This document shows positions 1-7,832 of a DNA stretch of 64,000 bases, in pieces; positions within the stretch are counted from its first letter, which is position 1, and each line of letters opens with the position of its first letter. Where the stretch lies: assembly GCF_001429165.1 (NCBI RefSeq), contig NZ_LMIR01000001.1, positions 130,342-194,341 of the forward strand. Reading direction: 5' to 3'. The stretch is from Agromyces sp. Root81. Its GTDB lineage: Bacteria > Actinomycetota > Actinomycetes > Actinomycetales > Microbacteriaceae. The notes beneath the pieces were generated by a model. That model searched no databases, was not told the DNA's origin, and saw only the letters and a program-made list of their open reading frames with translations. The position numbers and the translations under genes are program-made.

Positions 1-23
1 TTCGCGACGATTCCGGCCCGAAC

Positions 24-1955
24 TCAGAGCGTGAGCGAGCCGACGAGGCGCACGGTGCTGTCGCGCACCGCCTGCGTGTCGCCGGCGGGATCCTGCGACT
101 TCACGGTCGCGATCGGCAGGAAGAGGTCGGGCAGCTCGTAGCTCGCCTTGAGGCCGGCGGCCTCGAGCAGCGCGATCGCCTCGGCCATCGTCTTGCCCAC
201 GACGTTCGGCACCGCGACGAGGTCCTGCCCCTTCGAGAGGGTCAGGTTGATGGTGTCGCCCTGCCGGACGACCTCGGTCGTCGGCTCTGCCGCGAAGACG
301 TGTCCGTCGGGGACGCCGCCCGAGTTGTCGAAGACGGAGTCGAGGTAGGCGACCTGCAATCCGGCCTCCGTCAGCGCCGCCTCGGCTTCGGCGCCCGGCA
401 GTCCGACGACGTCGGGAACCGGGCCGGCCGACACCACGAGGGTCAGCTCGCCGAGTTCGGCGTACTCCGCACCCACCGGGTTGCCGTCGGCATCGAGCAC
501 GTCGATGACGAGACCGGCCTCGACCTCGCTCGTGAACTCGCGGAGATCGGGTTCGACGACCGTGAAGTCCTTCAAGGTTGCGCGGGCATCCGCGGACGGC
601 GAGCCGCGGACCTCGGGCACCGGCAGGATGCTCGGCCCCTTCGAGACGAAGAGCGTCACGGTCGAGCCGCGCTGCGCCTGCTCGCCGCCCTCGGGGTCGG
701 TGCCGGAGACCTGGCCGGCCGGCACGATCGGGTCGTTGCGTTCGGCGGGTTCGACCGTGAATCCGGCCTCCTCGAGCAGGTCGGTCGCGGCGGCGGGGGT
801 GAGCGTCGCCGTCTCGGGCACCGGTGCGAGCGCCCCTGGACCGGCGCCGAAGTACCAGCCGGTGCCCGCAGCGAGTCCGGTGAGCAGCAGCACGAGGGCG
901 ATGATCCAGTAGCCGCGCCGTTTGCGACGGTCGGCGCTCTTCGCGAGTGCTTCGGTGTCGTCGCCGTCGGATGCCTCGGCGATCGCCGTCGCCGTGACGG
1001 CGACGGGCGCGGCGGCGGCACCGAGCACGCGCGTCTCCGCCGTCACCGCGGCGGGCAGCGCGGCATCCGACAGGATCATCGTCGCCTGCGTCTGCAGCGG
1101 CTGATGGGACGACCGGATCGACGGTTCGACCTCGCGCAGGCGCTCGAGCATCTCGCGTGCGTCGTTCGGCCGCTCTTCGGGATCGCGGGCCGTGGCCCAC
1201 ACCACGAGCTCGTCGAGCTCGACGGGGACGGCGGGGTTCTTCGAGCTCGGCGTCGGCACCTGGTCGTTCGCGTGCTGGTACGCGATCGTCATCGGCGCCT
1301 CGCCGACGTAGGGCTGCTCGCCGGTGAGCATCTCGTACATCATGATGCCGACCGCGTAGATGTCGCTGCGGGCATCTGCCACCCCGCGCGTCACGAGCTC
1401 GGGGGAGAGGTAGGCGATCGTGCCGAGCAGTGCCTGGCCGGTGGCCGTGTTGGCACTCGCGGCACGGGCCAGGCCGAAGTCGCCGAGCTTGATGCGGCCG
1501 TCGTCGGCCAGCAGCACGTTCTCGGGCTTCAGGTCGCGGTGCACGATGCCCGCCTTGTGCGCGGCGGCGAGGCCGGCGAGCACGGCGTCCATGATGTCGA
1601 CGGTCTGCTCGGGCGTGAGCTTCTTGTAGTCCTTCAGTAGCTCGCGCAGCGTGATGCCGGGCAGGTACTCCATGACGAGGTAGGCCATATCGGCGTCCTG
1701 GCCCTGGTCGAAGACGTTCACGACGTTCGGGTGCGCGAGGCGGGCAGCGGAGCGGGCCTCCTGCACGAAGCGGGTCTTGAACGTGTTGTCGTCGGCGAGG
1801 TGGCCGTGCATGATCTTGATCGCGACGCGGCGCTCGAGGCGCAGGTCGGTCGCGAGGTACACCGTGGCCATGCCGCCGCGGGCGATCCGGGAGCGCACCT
1901 GATAGCGGCCGTCGATGAGACGGCCGATCATGGGGTCGACAGGCGCAGTGGTCAC
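24..1955 (-). CDS. pknL: PASTA-domain serine/threonine protein kinase (PknL/PknB type)
   Basis: Membrane sensor kinase that phosphorylates cell division and wall proteins. Seen: a kinase domain at about residues 17-275 with a Gly-rich loop (RGGMATVY), catalytic Lys47, HRDLKPEN with Asp140 and DFG at Asp158. One transmembrane helix follows at about 345-368, then four extracellular PASTA repeats to the C-terminus at residue 643, which in the family bind muropeptides or lipid II. The GTG start gives MTTAPVDPM and sits 6 nt from a TAGACT -10 box. The neighbours (an Rv2175c-like protein and an IdsA-type synthase) match the mycobacterial and corynebacterial pknL locus, where Rv2175c is a PknL substrate. 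PknL is therefore the likely orthologue; PknB is the alternative, because mycobacterial PknL lacks PASTA domains. Confidence 0.9.
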   Translation of the reverse strand: MTTAPVDPMIGRLIDGRYQVRSRIARGGMATVYLATDLRLERRVAIKIMHGHLADDNTFKTRFVQEARSAARLAHPNVVNVFDQGQDADMAYLVMEYLPGITLRELLKDYKKLTPEQTVDIMDAVLAGLAAAHKAGIVHRDLKPENVLLADDGRIKLGDFGLARAASANTATGQALLGTIAYLSPELVTRGVADARSDIYAVGIMMYEMLTGEQPYVGEAPMTIAYQHANDQVPTPSSKNPAVPVELDELVVWATARDPEERPNDAREMLERLREVEPSIRSSHQPLQTQATMILSDAALPAAVTAETRVLGAAAAPVAVTATAIAEASDGDDTEALAKSADRRKRRGYWIIALVLLLTGLAAGTGWYFGAGPGALAPVPETATLTPAAATDLLEEAGFTVEPAERNDPIVPAGQVSGTDPEGGEQAQRGSTVTLFVSKGPSILPVPEVRGSPSADARATLKDFTVVEPDLREFTSEVEAGLVIDVLDADGNPVGAEYAELGELTLVVSAGPVPDVVGLPGAEAEAALTEAGLQVAYLDSVFDNSGGVPDGHVFAAEPTTEVVRQGDTINLTLSKGQDLVAVPNVVGKTMAEAIALLEAAGLKASYELPDLFLPIATVKSQDPAGDTQAVRDSTVRLVGSLTL

Positions 1956-1961
1956 TCTGAG

Positions 1962-1967
1962 AGTCTA
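1962..1967 (-). promoter_or_regulatory. -10 box of pknL, leaderless arrangement
   Basis: TAGACT on the minus strand fits the actinobacterial TANNNT -10 consensus. Exactly 6 nt separate it from the GTG start, so transcription should begin at or next to the start codon. No Shine-Dalgarno sequence is visible in the gap. Confidence 0.6.
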
Positions 1968-2047
1968 CGAAGAGCTATATGCCCCAACCCGCGTAAACGC
2001 CGATGGCGCGCCGATCGCAATCCCATCGTGATGCTCGAGGACGCCGA

Positions 2048-3307
2048 TCAGCCGAGTTCGGAGAGCCAGGCGCGCGCTGAGGTCTCCCACTTCGCGTAGT
2101 GCTCGGGGTGGGCGCTCAGCTGCACGGCCTGCGCGGCCTGGGTCACGGTGAGCGACTCCCAACCGGGGATGTCGAGCAGGCCGCGGGTGCGTCCGGCGTT
2201 GGGATCAGCGGCGCCGCCGTAGAAGGCCGTCGCGGCCCGCACCGGGTCGAGCACCTCTTCGACCGTGCCCCATCCCTGACTCGGCCGCTGCTGGAACAGG
2301 CCGAGCGAGTCGAGGTCGCCGTACTCGGGGTTCTTGAGGCCCGACTCCTGCGCGGCGGCCGCGAGCGCGACGACGATGCCCTGCTCGGGCACGCCGAGCG
2401 TGCGGCCCACGTCGACGATGATGCGTGCGTTCGCGCGCATCTCATCCGTGAGCGCGACGTTGACCGAGGCGACGGCGACGACCGCCACCGGGCGTGCGAC
2501 CCGGAGCACCTGGCCCGCCCTGATCACGGCTGAGGCGTCGAGCCCGTTGATCGAGGTGAGCTCCGAGACGTCGAGGCCGTGTCGCGCGGCGATGTCCCAC
2601 AGCGTGTCGCCGTCGACGACGGTGTAGACGTCGCCGCTCGCGGCGATGGGTTCGGCCGGCGGCGGGGGAGCTGCGGGCGGTGAGGCAGGGGCCGCGGTCG
2701 CGGCGGTGCCACCTCCGCCGGGCGGCAGCACGATCGACTGGCCGGGGAAGATCAGGCTCTGCCGACTCAGTCCGTTCGCGCTCAGCATCTGGTCGAGGGC
2801 GACGCCGTACGCGGCGGCGATGCCGCTCATCGTGTCGCCGGCGACGACGGCGTGGCGGGGGAGCTCCGCGGCGACGGGGGCGGGAGCAGGGGTCGCAGTG
2901 CCGCCGGGCAGGGCGAGTCGCTGCCCGGGGAAGATCAGGCTCGACCAGCTGAGGCCGTTGAGCGCGAGGATGTCGGCGGTGGGCACGCCGTACCGTTCGG
3001 CGATGCTGCTCACGGTGTCGCCGTCGCCGACGGTCACCTCGGCGGGCACCGTGTTCGACGACGCCGCGACGGAGCGTGGCGCCTGCCGCTGCGCGGCATC
3101 GCTCGTGGCCTTCGCCTTCGGCATCCGCTTGGCGGGCTGGTGCGCCGCTTCCGCGGGCTGCGCGATGCCGATCGTGACGGCGACCGTCCCGATGACGGCC
3201 AGTGGGAGTGCGATCAGGCGACGGATGCCGCGGCGTCGGTCGGTCTCGGACCTCGCCCGGCGTGTTCCCCCGGCCGAGTCGTCAGCGGGCGCGGCGTCGT
3301 ACGTCAT
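2048..3307 (-). CDS. secreted triple-LysM protein with lytic-transglycosylase-like C-terminal domain
   Basis: Exported peptidoglycan-binding protein of 419 aa. Seen: a basic N-terminus and a hydrophobic stretch at about residues 30-50 (LIALPLAVIGTVAVTIGIA) ending in AEAA, a likely signal peptide. Three LysM domains follow at about 90-135, 150-195 and 225-270, each with the pattern DT(V/M/L) plus a GxxxxxI.xxNG core and separated by Ala/Pro linkers. The last about 130 residues contain AAAQESGLKN and SLGLFQQRPSQGWG, a goose-type or SLT-like muramidase signature that includes the catalytic-type Glu. It probably remodels peptidoglycan and could be a target of the adjacent kinase (inference). The start ATG has a strong GGGGGA Shine-Dalgarno that lies inside an inverted repeat. 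Confidence 0.85.
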   Translation of the reverse strand: MTYDAAPADDSAGGTRRARSETDRRRGIRRLIALPLAVIGTVAVTIGIAQPAEAAHQPAKRMPKAKATSDAAQRQAPRSVAASSNTVPAEVTVGDGDTVSSIAERYGVPTADILALNGLSWSSLIFPGQRLALPGGTATPAPAPVAAELPRHAVVAGDTMSGIAAAYGVALDQMLSANGLSRQSLIFPGQSIVLPPGGGGTAATAAPASPPAAPPPPAEPIAASGDVYTVVDGDTLWDIAARHGLDVSELTSINGLDASAVIRAGQVLRVARPVAVVAVASVNVALTDEMRANARIIVDVGRTLGVPEQGIVVALAAAAQESGLKNPEYGDLDSLGLFQQRPSQGWGTVEEVLDPVRAATAFYGGAADPNAGRTRGLLDIPGWESLTVTQAAQAVQLSAHPEHYAKWETSARAWLSELG

Positions 3308-3309
3308 CG

Positions 3310-3368
3310 TTTCCCCCTATGCCGGCGTCGAGCTCCCGGCCCCGCGGCAACCGTCGCATAGGGGGAAA
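3310..3368 (-). promoter_or_regulatory. 13-bp inverted repeat able to sequester the LysM-gene ribosome-binding site
   Basis: The left arm at 3310-3322 and the right arm at 3356-3368 are perfect reverse complements (TTTCCCCCTATGC), with 33 nt between them. On the minus strand the downstream arm contains the GGGGGAAA Shine-Dalgarno 5 nt before the LysM ATG. A transcript starting upstream of 3368 would pair the SD with the CCCCC arm. It could instead be an operator for a dimeric regulator. I recognise no known riboswitch class. Confidence 0.55.
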
Positions 3369-3479
3369 GGCGAGTCAAACACCTCGACGCGAGTCCGTCG
3401 AAGCCGATCTGCGAGCCCGTCGGCGCGTGTCGCGCGCGATGGGTTCCGGAAGGCGGCCGGCTCATGGCAGGCTTGAACC

Positions 3480-3818
3480 GTGACCGATGCTGCCGAAACC
3501 GCCTGGCTGACCGTTCCCGACCTCGTCGAGATGCTCGGGCAGAGCCCGAGCCGCATTCGGCGACTCATCGACGACCGGCACCTGCTCGCCGCGCGCATCG
3601 ACGGCGTGCTGAAGGTGCCCGCGGTGTTCCTGCGCGACGACGCCCCGCTGCCCGAACTGCACGGCACGGCCAACGTGCTCGCCGACGCCGGATTCACCGA
3701 CGCCGAGGCGCTCGAGTGGATGCTCGCCGAAGAGGATAGCCTCGGCACCTCGCCGATCGCCGCACTCCTCGCCGGCCGCAAGGCCGAGGTGCGCCGCATC
3801 GCCCAGGCGCTCGCCTGA
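3480..3818 (+). CDS. Rv2175c family DNA-binding protein
   Basis: Small protein of 112 aa with a winged helix-turn-helix N-terminus (WLTVPDLVEMLGQSPSRIRRLIDDRHLLAARIDG) followed by an acidic helical C-terminus. It matches the Rv2175c family, in which the mycobacterial member binds DNA and loses that activity when phosphorylated by PknL. It is divergent from the LysM gene and lies two genes from the PASTA kinase, so a kinase-substrate relation is plausible here (inference). The GTG start lies 6 nt after CAGGCT, a weak version of the leaderless -10 pattern seen across the window; no good SD is present. Confidence 0.8.
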   Translation: MTDAAETAWLTVPDLVEMLGQSPSRIRRLIDDRHLLAARIDGVLKVPAVFLRDDAPLPELHGTANVLADAGFTDAEALEWMLAEEDSLGTSPIAALLAGRKAEVRRIAQALA

Positions 3819-3835
3819 GCTGAGGCCGCACCGGC

Positions 3836-4948
3836 TCAGCTCGTGCGGCGGGTGACCGCCTTCGCGAGCGAGCCGAGTTCTGAGCGAGCGCTCCGGCTGA
3901 GCGGGGCGTCCTCGAGCGCCGACATCGCGGTCGCGACGTTCGACGTGATGAGCGCCTCGACCTCGTCGACGGCGCCGCACTCGCGGATGGTCTGCTGCAG
4001 CATCCGCACCTGTTCGGGTGCGAGCTCGGGGTCGCCGAGGAGTTCGTCGAGGAGTCGTCGCTGACCTGGCGCGAGTCGCTCGCGCGCGATCGCGATGAGC
4101 ATGGTGCGCTTGCCCTCGCGCAGGTCGTCGCCGCTCGGCTTGCCGGTGACCTCCGGGTCGCCGAAGACCCCGAGCAGGTCGTCGCGCAGCTGGTACGCGA
4201 TGCCGAGGGGCAGTCCGAAGGCGCGGAGGGCGGCGAACTGCGCGGCCGTGGCCCCGGCGATCGCACCGCCGATCACGAGCGGCGCCTCGATGCTGTACTT
4301 GGCCGACTTGAAGACGATGACGCGTTCGGCGCGCAGGCGCTGCTCGGACTCGGCCTGGCTGCGCCACGCGCGCTCCTCGAGGATGTCGAGGTACTGCCCG
4401 GCGGTCACCTCGGTGCGCATGCGCATGAACTCGATGCGTGCCCGACGGGCCGCGTCCTTGTCGGGGAGGGCGGCGAGGCCTTCGTCGAGCAGTTCGTCGC
4501 TCCACCCGAGGAGGAGGTCGCCGAGCAGGATCGCGGCGGCGCGGCCGAAGTCCGGCGCCGAGCCGTCCCAGCCGGACTCGGCGTGCAGCTGTTCGAAGAG
4601 ACGATGGCCCGACGGGGCTCCGCGGCGGGTGTCGGAGTTGTCGATGATGTCGTCGTGCAGCAGCGCTGCGGCGTGGAACAGCTCGAGAGCGGATGCCGCG
4701 GAGACGACGGGGAACCGATCGCGTCCGCCTTCCGCGGCGAACGGGTCGAAGGTGCGCCCGCCGACGGCCTCCCAGCCCCAGTAGCAGAACAGCGCCCTGA
4801 ACCGCTTGCCTCCGCTGAGAAACCGCCTTGAGAACGCATCGAGCGGTTCGAGGTCGGGGCTGATCTCCCGGAGAATGGAAGTGCGTTCGGCGAGGAAACC
4901 CTCGATGCGTTCGTGCACCATATCGACCAGTCGAGAACCGTGAGCCAC
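3836..4948 (-). CDS. idsA: polyprenyl diphosphate synthase (IdsA-type geranylgeranyl diphosphate synthase)
   Basis: Trans-prenyltransferase that condenses isopentenyl diphosphate onto allylic diphosphates to make C15-C20 chains or longer precursors. Of 370 aa. Seen: first Asp-rich motif DDIID at residues 99-103 followed by NSDTRRG, the GGKRFR substrate-binding segment at about 46-51, and second Asp motif region YQLRDDLLGVFGD followed by GDDLREGK. The residues before the first Asp motif that set chain length do not let me predict product length with certainty. It lies convergent to the Rv2175c-like gene and divergent from the DUF3040 gene. The GTG start (MAHGSR) sits 6 nt after a TAGGCT -10 box. 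Confidence 0.9.
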   Translation of the reverse strand: MAHGSRLVDMVHERIEGFLAERTSILREISPDLEPLDAFSRRFLSGGKRFRALFCYWGWEAVGGRTFDPFAAEGGRDRFPVVSAASALELFHAAALLHDDIIDNSDTRRGAPSGHRLFEQLHAESGWDGSAPDFGRAAAILLGDLLLGWSDELLDEGLAALPDKDAARRARIEFMRMRTEVTAGQYLDILEERAWRSQAESEQRLRAERVIVFKSAKYSIEAPLVIGGAIAGATAAQFAALRAFGLPLGIAYQLRDDLLGVFGDPEVTGKPSGDDLREGKRTMLIAIARERLAPGQRRLLDELLGDPELAPEQVRMLQQTIRECGAVDEVEALITSNVATAMSALEDAPLSRSARSELGSLAKAVTRRTS

Positions 4949-4954
4949 CTGCCT

Positions 4955-4983
4955 AGCCTAGCGAGGCGGAGCAGGGCTAGAAT
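4955..4983. promoter_or_regulatory. divergent promoter pair idsA / DUF3040 gene
   Basis: On the minus strand TAGGCT (4955-4960) ends 6 nt before the idsA GTG, giving a leaderless arrangement. On the plus strand TAGAAT (4978-4983) is a near-consensus -10 about 40 nt before the DUF3040 ATG, so that gene would have a short leader and a normal SD. Confidence 0.6.
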
Positions 4984-5022
4984 GGACTCGGATGCGTCGA
5001 TCCCGAGCCTGAGGGGAATGAG

Positions 5023-5418
5023 ATGCCGCTTTCAGAGCAGGAGCAACGTCTTCTCGAGGAGATGGAGCGGAACCTCTATCGCAATGACGCCGACTTCGTG
5101 CAAGCGGTCGGCGGCGTTCGTGGTCGACGACCGAACTACCGGGCCATCGTGCTCGGAGTGCTGCTGGCCGTCGCCGGTGCCGGCGCACTCATCGCGGGCG
5201 TGGCCTCGCAGCTCCTCATCATCGGAGTCGTCGGCTTCGCGTTGATGTTCACCGGGGTGCTCGTGGCGATCACCCCGTCCAAGCGCGGCGCCGCCGCAGC
5301 TGCTCCCGCCGAACCTGCGGCCTCAACGCAGCGCGGGCGAGCACGCGGCACGACGGGCGGCAGCTTCATGGACCGCATGAACGAGCGTTGGGACCGCCGT
5401 CAAGACGGCCACGACTGA
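5023..5418 (+). CDS. DUF3040 family membrane protein
   Basis: A 131-aa protein with the DUF3040 opening (PLSEQEQRLLEEMERNLYRND), then two adjacent transmembrane helices at about residues 40-83 and a basic, Ala/Gly-rich cytoplasmic tail. The family is found beside the dcw cluster in many actinobacteria (Rv2169c in the mycobacterial locus), but its function is unknown. An SD (GAGGGGAATGAG) precedes the ATG, and a strong terminator follows, so the gene forms its own unit before mraZ. Confidence 0.88.
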   Translation: MPLSEQEQRLLEEMERNLYRNDADFVQAVGGVRGRRPNYRAIVLGVLLAVAGAGALIAGVASQLLIIGVVGFALMFTGVLVAITPSKRGAAAAAPAEPAASTQRGRARGTTGGSFMDRMNERWDRRQDGHD

Positions 5419-5440
5419 TCCCTCCACTTCGCACCACCTG

Positions 5441-5471
5441 AACGGGTCGATCTTCGGATCGGCCCGTTTTT
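5441..5471 (+). terminator. Rho-independent terminator after the DUF3040 gene
   Basis: A nearly perfect hairpin (ACGGG, CGATC / GATCG, CCCGT) closes on a TTCG tetraloop and is followed by a run of five T. It lies 23 nt past the DUF3040 stop and insulates the dcw operon from upstream transcription. It is the only classic hairpin-plus-T-run terminator I noticed in the window. Confidence 0.9.
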
Positions 5472-5664
5472 CGTGCGCCCGGTGAGTCATCCGGCCCGTC
5501 GAGCGGCGCTGCCGGTGCGGCATCCGCTGCCCTCGATCGCTCGATGCCGCCTCGATTCATCGACCTCCGCCCAACTCCCTCCACTCCACTCCACCACGTG
5601 AATCCCAGTGTTCACAGGCAACTCGGAGGCGACAACACGCCAAAACGAGCGAATGTCGTTGATC

Positions 5665-5691
5665 AGTGGATGAGAGTGGAGTAAAGTGGGG
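5665..5691 (+). promoter_or_regulatory. MraZ operator: three 10-bp-phased TGG repeats
   Basis: AGTGG occurs at 5665, 5675 and 5685, giving TGGAT, TGGAG and TGGGG with exactly 10-bp spacing. This matches the known MraZ recognition pattern of direct TGGGN-type repeats separated by about 5 nt. Its place 40-65 nt before the mraZ start suggests autoregulation of the dcw operon. Confidence 0.7.
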
Positions 5692-5728
5692 TTACCTGGA
5701 TTCTGGCCGGAGGAAAGGGGGTGGTGTG

Positions 5729-6160
5729 GTGTTCCTCGGTAGCTACGAACCAAAGCTCGATGAGAAGGGCCGCGTCATTCTTCCGGCGAAATTCCGGGAG
5801 GAGCTCTCGAGCGGCCTCGTGCTCACACGCGGGCAGGAACACTGCATCTACGTGTTCAGTGCACGGGAGTTCGAGAGCATGAGCGACAAGATCCGCCAAG
5901 CCCCGGTAACGAGCAAGCAGGCGCGCGATTACATGCGCGTCTTCCTCTCGGGGGCTTCCGCGGAGACCCCCGACAAGCAGCATCGCGTCACCATCCCCGC
6001 CACGCTCCGCGCCTATGCGGGTCTCGACCGGGACCTCACGGTCATCGGAACGGGCAGCCGGGTGGAGATCTGGGACGCGACCGCATGGGCGAGCTACCTC
6101 GCCGAGCAAGAGGCGGCCTTCGCGGACACGGCGGAGGAGGTGATCCCCGGACTCTTCTAG
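5729..6160 (+). CDS. mraZ: transcriptional regulator MraZ
   Basis: DNA-binding regulator that controls the dcw operon, a ring-shaped AbrB-fold oligomer. The start is set at the GTG giving [26 protein letters not shown], which matches the family N-terminus and has an AGGAAAGGGGG SD 7 nt upstream; the longer GTG at 5666 lies inside the operator. The protein is 143 aa with two SpoVT/AbrB-like halves, each with the DEKGR / DKQHR...TIPATLR pattern (about residues 7-50 and 84-125). It is the first gene of the division cluster and presumably represses or tunes its own promoter through the upstream repeats. Confidence 0.95.
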   Translation: MFLGSYEPKLDEKGRVILPAKFREELSSGLVLTRGQEHCIYVFSAREFESMSDKIRQAPVTSKQARDYMRVFLSGASAETPDKQHRVTIPATLRAYAGLDRDLTVIGTGSRVEIWDATAWASYLAEQEAAFADTAEEVIPGLF

Positions 6161-6263
6161 TCCTCGGGCTCCGACTCCCAGTCGGCCGCGCCTGGTGCAC
6201 TTCCCCGCATCAGGACGAACGGATGGGGATCGGAACCCGAGGCCACGAAGACAAGGCGGAATC

Positions 6264-7217
6264 ATGGACATCGAACGCATTCACACCCCGGTCATGCTCG
6301 AGCGCACGCTCGAACTCCTGGCCCCCGCCCTCGAGGCCGACGGCGCCGTCATGGTCGACGCGACGCTCGGCATGGGCGGCCACACCGCCGCGTTCCTCGA
6401 GCGGTTCCCGAAGCTCACCGTCATCGGCCTCGACCGCGACACCGACGCGCTCGGCATCGCCCGCGAGCGCCTCGCGAAGTTCGGCGACCGCGCCCGGTTC
6501 GTGCACACCGTCTACGACGGCATCGTCGAGGCCGTCCGCGGCGAAGGATTCCGCGAGGTGCAGGGCGTGCTCTTCGACCTCGGCGTCTCCTCCCTGCAGC
6601 TGGACCGCGCCGAGCGCGGCTTCGCCTACTCGAAGGATGCGCCGCTCGACATGCGCATGGACTTCACGAGCGGGCGCACCGCGGCCGACGTGATCGCCGA
6701 GGAGAGCGAAGAAGAGCTGCGCCGCATCTTCCTCGACTACGGCGAGGAGAAGCTCGCCGCCCGGTACGCCCGGGCGATCGTGCGGGCCAGGGCGGAAGCG
6801 CCGATCACCCGCTCCGCGGAGCTCGTCGCGGTCATCCAGGCGGCGACGCCGGTTGCAGTGCAGCGCCAGGGTCACCCCGCGAAGCGGGTCTTCCAGGCGT
6901 TGCGCATCGAGGTCAACGAAGAGCTCTCCGTGCTCGAGCGGGCGATGCCCGCCGCGCTCGACACGATCGCCGTCGGCGGTCGCATCGTCGTGCTGGCCTA
7001 CCAGTCGCTCGAAGACCGGATCGTCAAGCGATCGCTCGCCGCAGCCTCCAGCTCGACGGCCCCGGCCGGGCTGCCGATGGAGCTGCCCGAGCACCGCCCA
7101 GAGTTCAAGCTCCTCGTTCGGGGCGCCGAACTCGCGAGCGAGGACGAGCAGGCCGAGAACCCGCGGGCGAAGCCCGTGCGGCTCCGTGCCGCCGAACGAG
7201 TGAGGAGGCCGTCATGA
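6264..7217 (+). CDS. rsmH: 16S rRNA (cytosine1402-N4)-methyltransferase RsmH
   Basis: Methylates N4 of C1402 in the ribosomal decoding centre using S-adenosylmethionine. 317 aa from ATG MDIERIHTPVMLERTLELL; this start is preferred over an upstream in-frame ATG because it has an AAGGCGGA SD and matches the family N-terminus. The SAM-binding motif is DATLGMGGHTAAFLE (about residues 33-47). The family signature FDLGVSSLQLDRAERGFAY and the C-terminal NEELSVLERAMPAALD and FQALRIEVNEEL segments are present. The stop overlaps the next start as ATGA. Confidence 0.95.
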   Translation: MDIERIHTPVMLERTLELLAPALEADGAVMVDATLGMGGHTAAFLERFPKLTVIGLDRDTDALGIARERLAKFGDRARFVHTVYDGIVEAVRGEGFREVQGVLFDLGVSSLQLDRAERGFAYSKDAPLDMRMDFTSGRTAADVIAEESEEELRRIFLDYGEEKLAARYARAIVRARAEAPITRSAELVAVIQAATPVAVQRQGHPAKRVFQALRIEVNEELSVLERAMPAALDTIAVGGRIVVLAYQSLEDRIVKRSLAAASSSTAPAGLPMELPEHRPEFKLLVRGAELASEDEQAENPRAKPVRLRAAERVRRPS

Positions 7218-7804
7218 GTGCTGTGCCGGCCCAGTCCCTTCCCGCGCCGCGCCGGGTCGGACCCGAACGCGCGCCGCGTCGCCTGCGTCCGGCGCCCGAA
7301 CGCGCCCCGCGCGCGAAGCCGCGCCTCGGCTATGCGGTCATCGCCCTCGGGGGAGTGGCGGTCATCATCGTCGCGCAGCTGCTGCTCTCGATCGCGGTCA
7401 CACAGGGGGCCTACGAGATCGACGCCCTGCAGATGCAGCAGGCCACGCTGACCCGTGAAGAGCAGAAGCTCGCCGAAGAGGTCGACCGCGTCGAGTCTCC
7501 CCAGTACCTCGCAACGCGGGCCGAAGGGCTCGGCATGGTGCCGAATTCGAACCCGGTCTACCTCCGGCTCTCCGACGGCGCCGTGCTCGGCGAGCCGACG
7601 GCGGCCGAAGGCGGATCGGGATCATCCGCGCCGCTCGTCCCGAATGCACTGATCGACGGCGTGCCGCCCGGTGCAGGATCGCCGAAGGGGGAGACTCCGA
7701 TCGGAGGAACACCCGGTCAGGCGGGAGGTGCGGCACCCGAGGTTCCGGCAGGAGCGCCGGCAGCGCCGCTCGACGGCGGACTGCCGACACCCGCCACGCA
7801 CTGA
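7214..7804 (+). CDS. ftsL: FtsL-like cell division membrane protein
   Basis: Bitopic divisome protein of 196 aa at the FtsL position, between rsmH and ftsI. Seen: a basic Pro/Arg-rich cytoplasmic N-terminus (about 1-37), one transmembrane helix at about 38-61, and a short leucine-rich coiled coil (EIDALQMQQATLTREEQKLAEEVDRVESPQYL). A low-complexity Gly/Pro/Ala tail is probably periplasm-facing. FtsL family sequences diverge strongly, so the assignment rests on topology and position. It should form the FtsL-FtsB-FtsQ subcomplex that activates FtsWI. It overlaps rsmH by 4 nt. Confidence 0.8.
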   Translation: MSAVPAQSLPAPRRVGPERAPRRLRPAPERAPRAKPRLGYAVIALGGVAVIIVAQLLLSIAVTQGAYEIDALQMQQATLTREEQKLAEEVDRVESPQYLATRAEGLGMVPNSNPVYLRLSDGAVLGEPTAAEGGSGSSAPLVPNALIDGVPPGAGSPKGETPIGGTPGQAGGAAPEVPAGAPAAPLDGGLPTPATH

Positions 7805-7832
7805 CCGCCCGACGTTTGCGAGGACAGACCCG

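Noticed and set aside
3310..3368. ydaO-type c-di-AMP riboswitch before the LysM gene
   Set aside because: The position is suggestive, but I could not find the conserved core motifs of that class; only a simple inverted repeat is supported.
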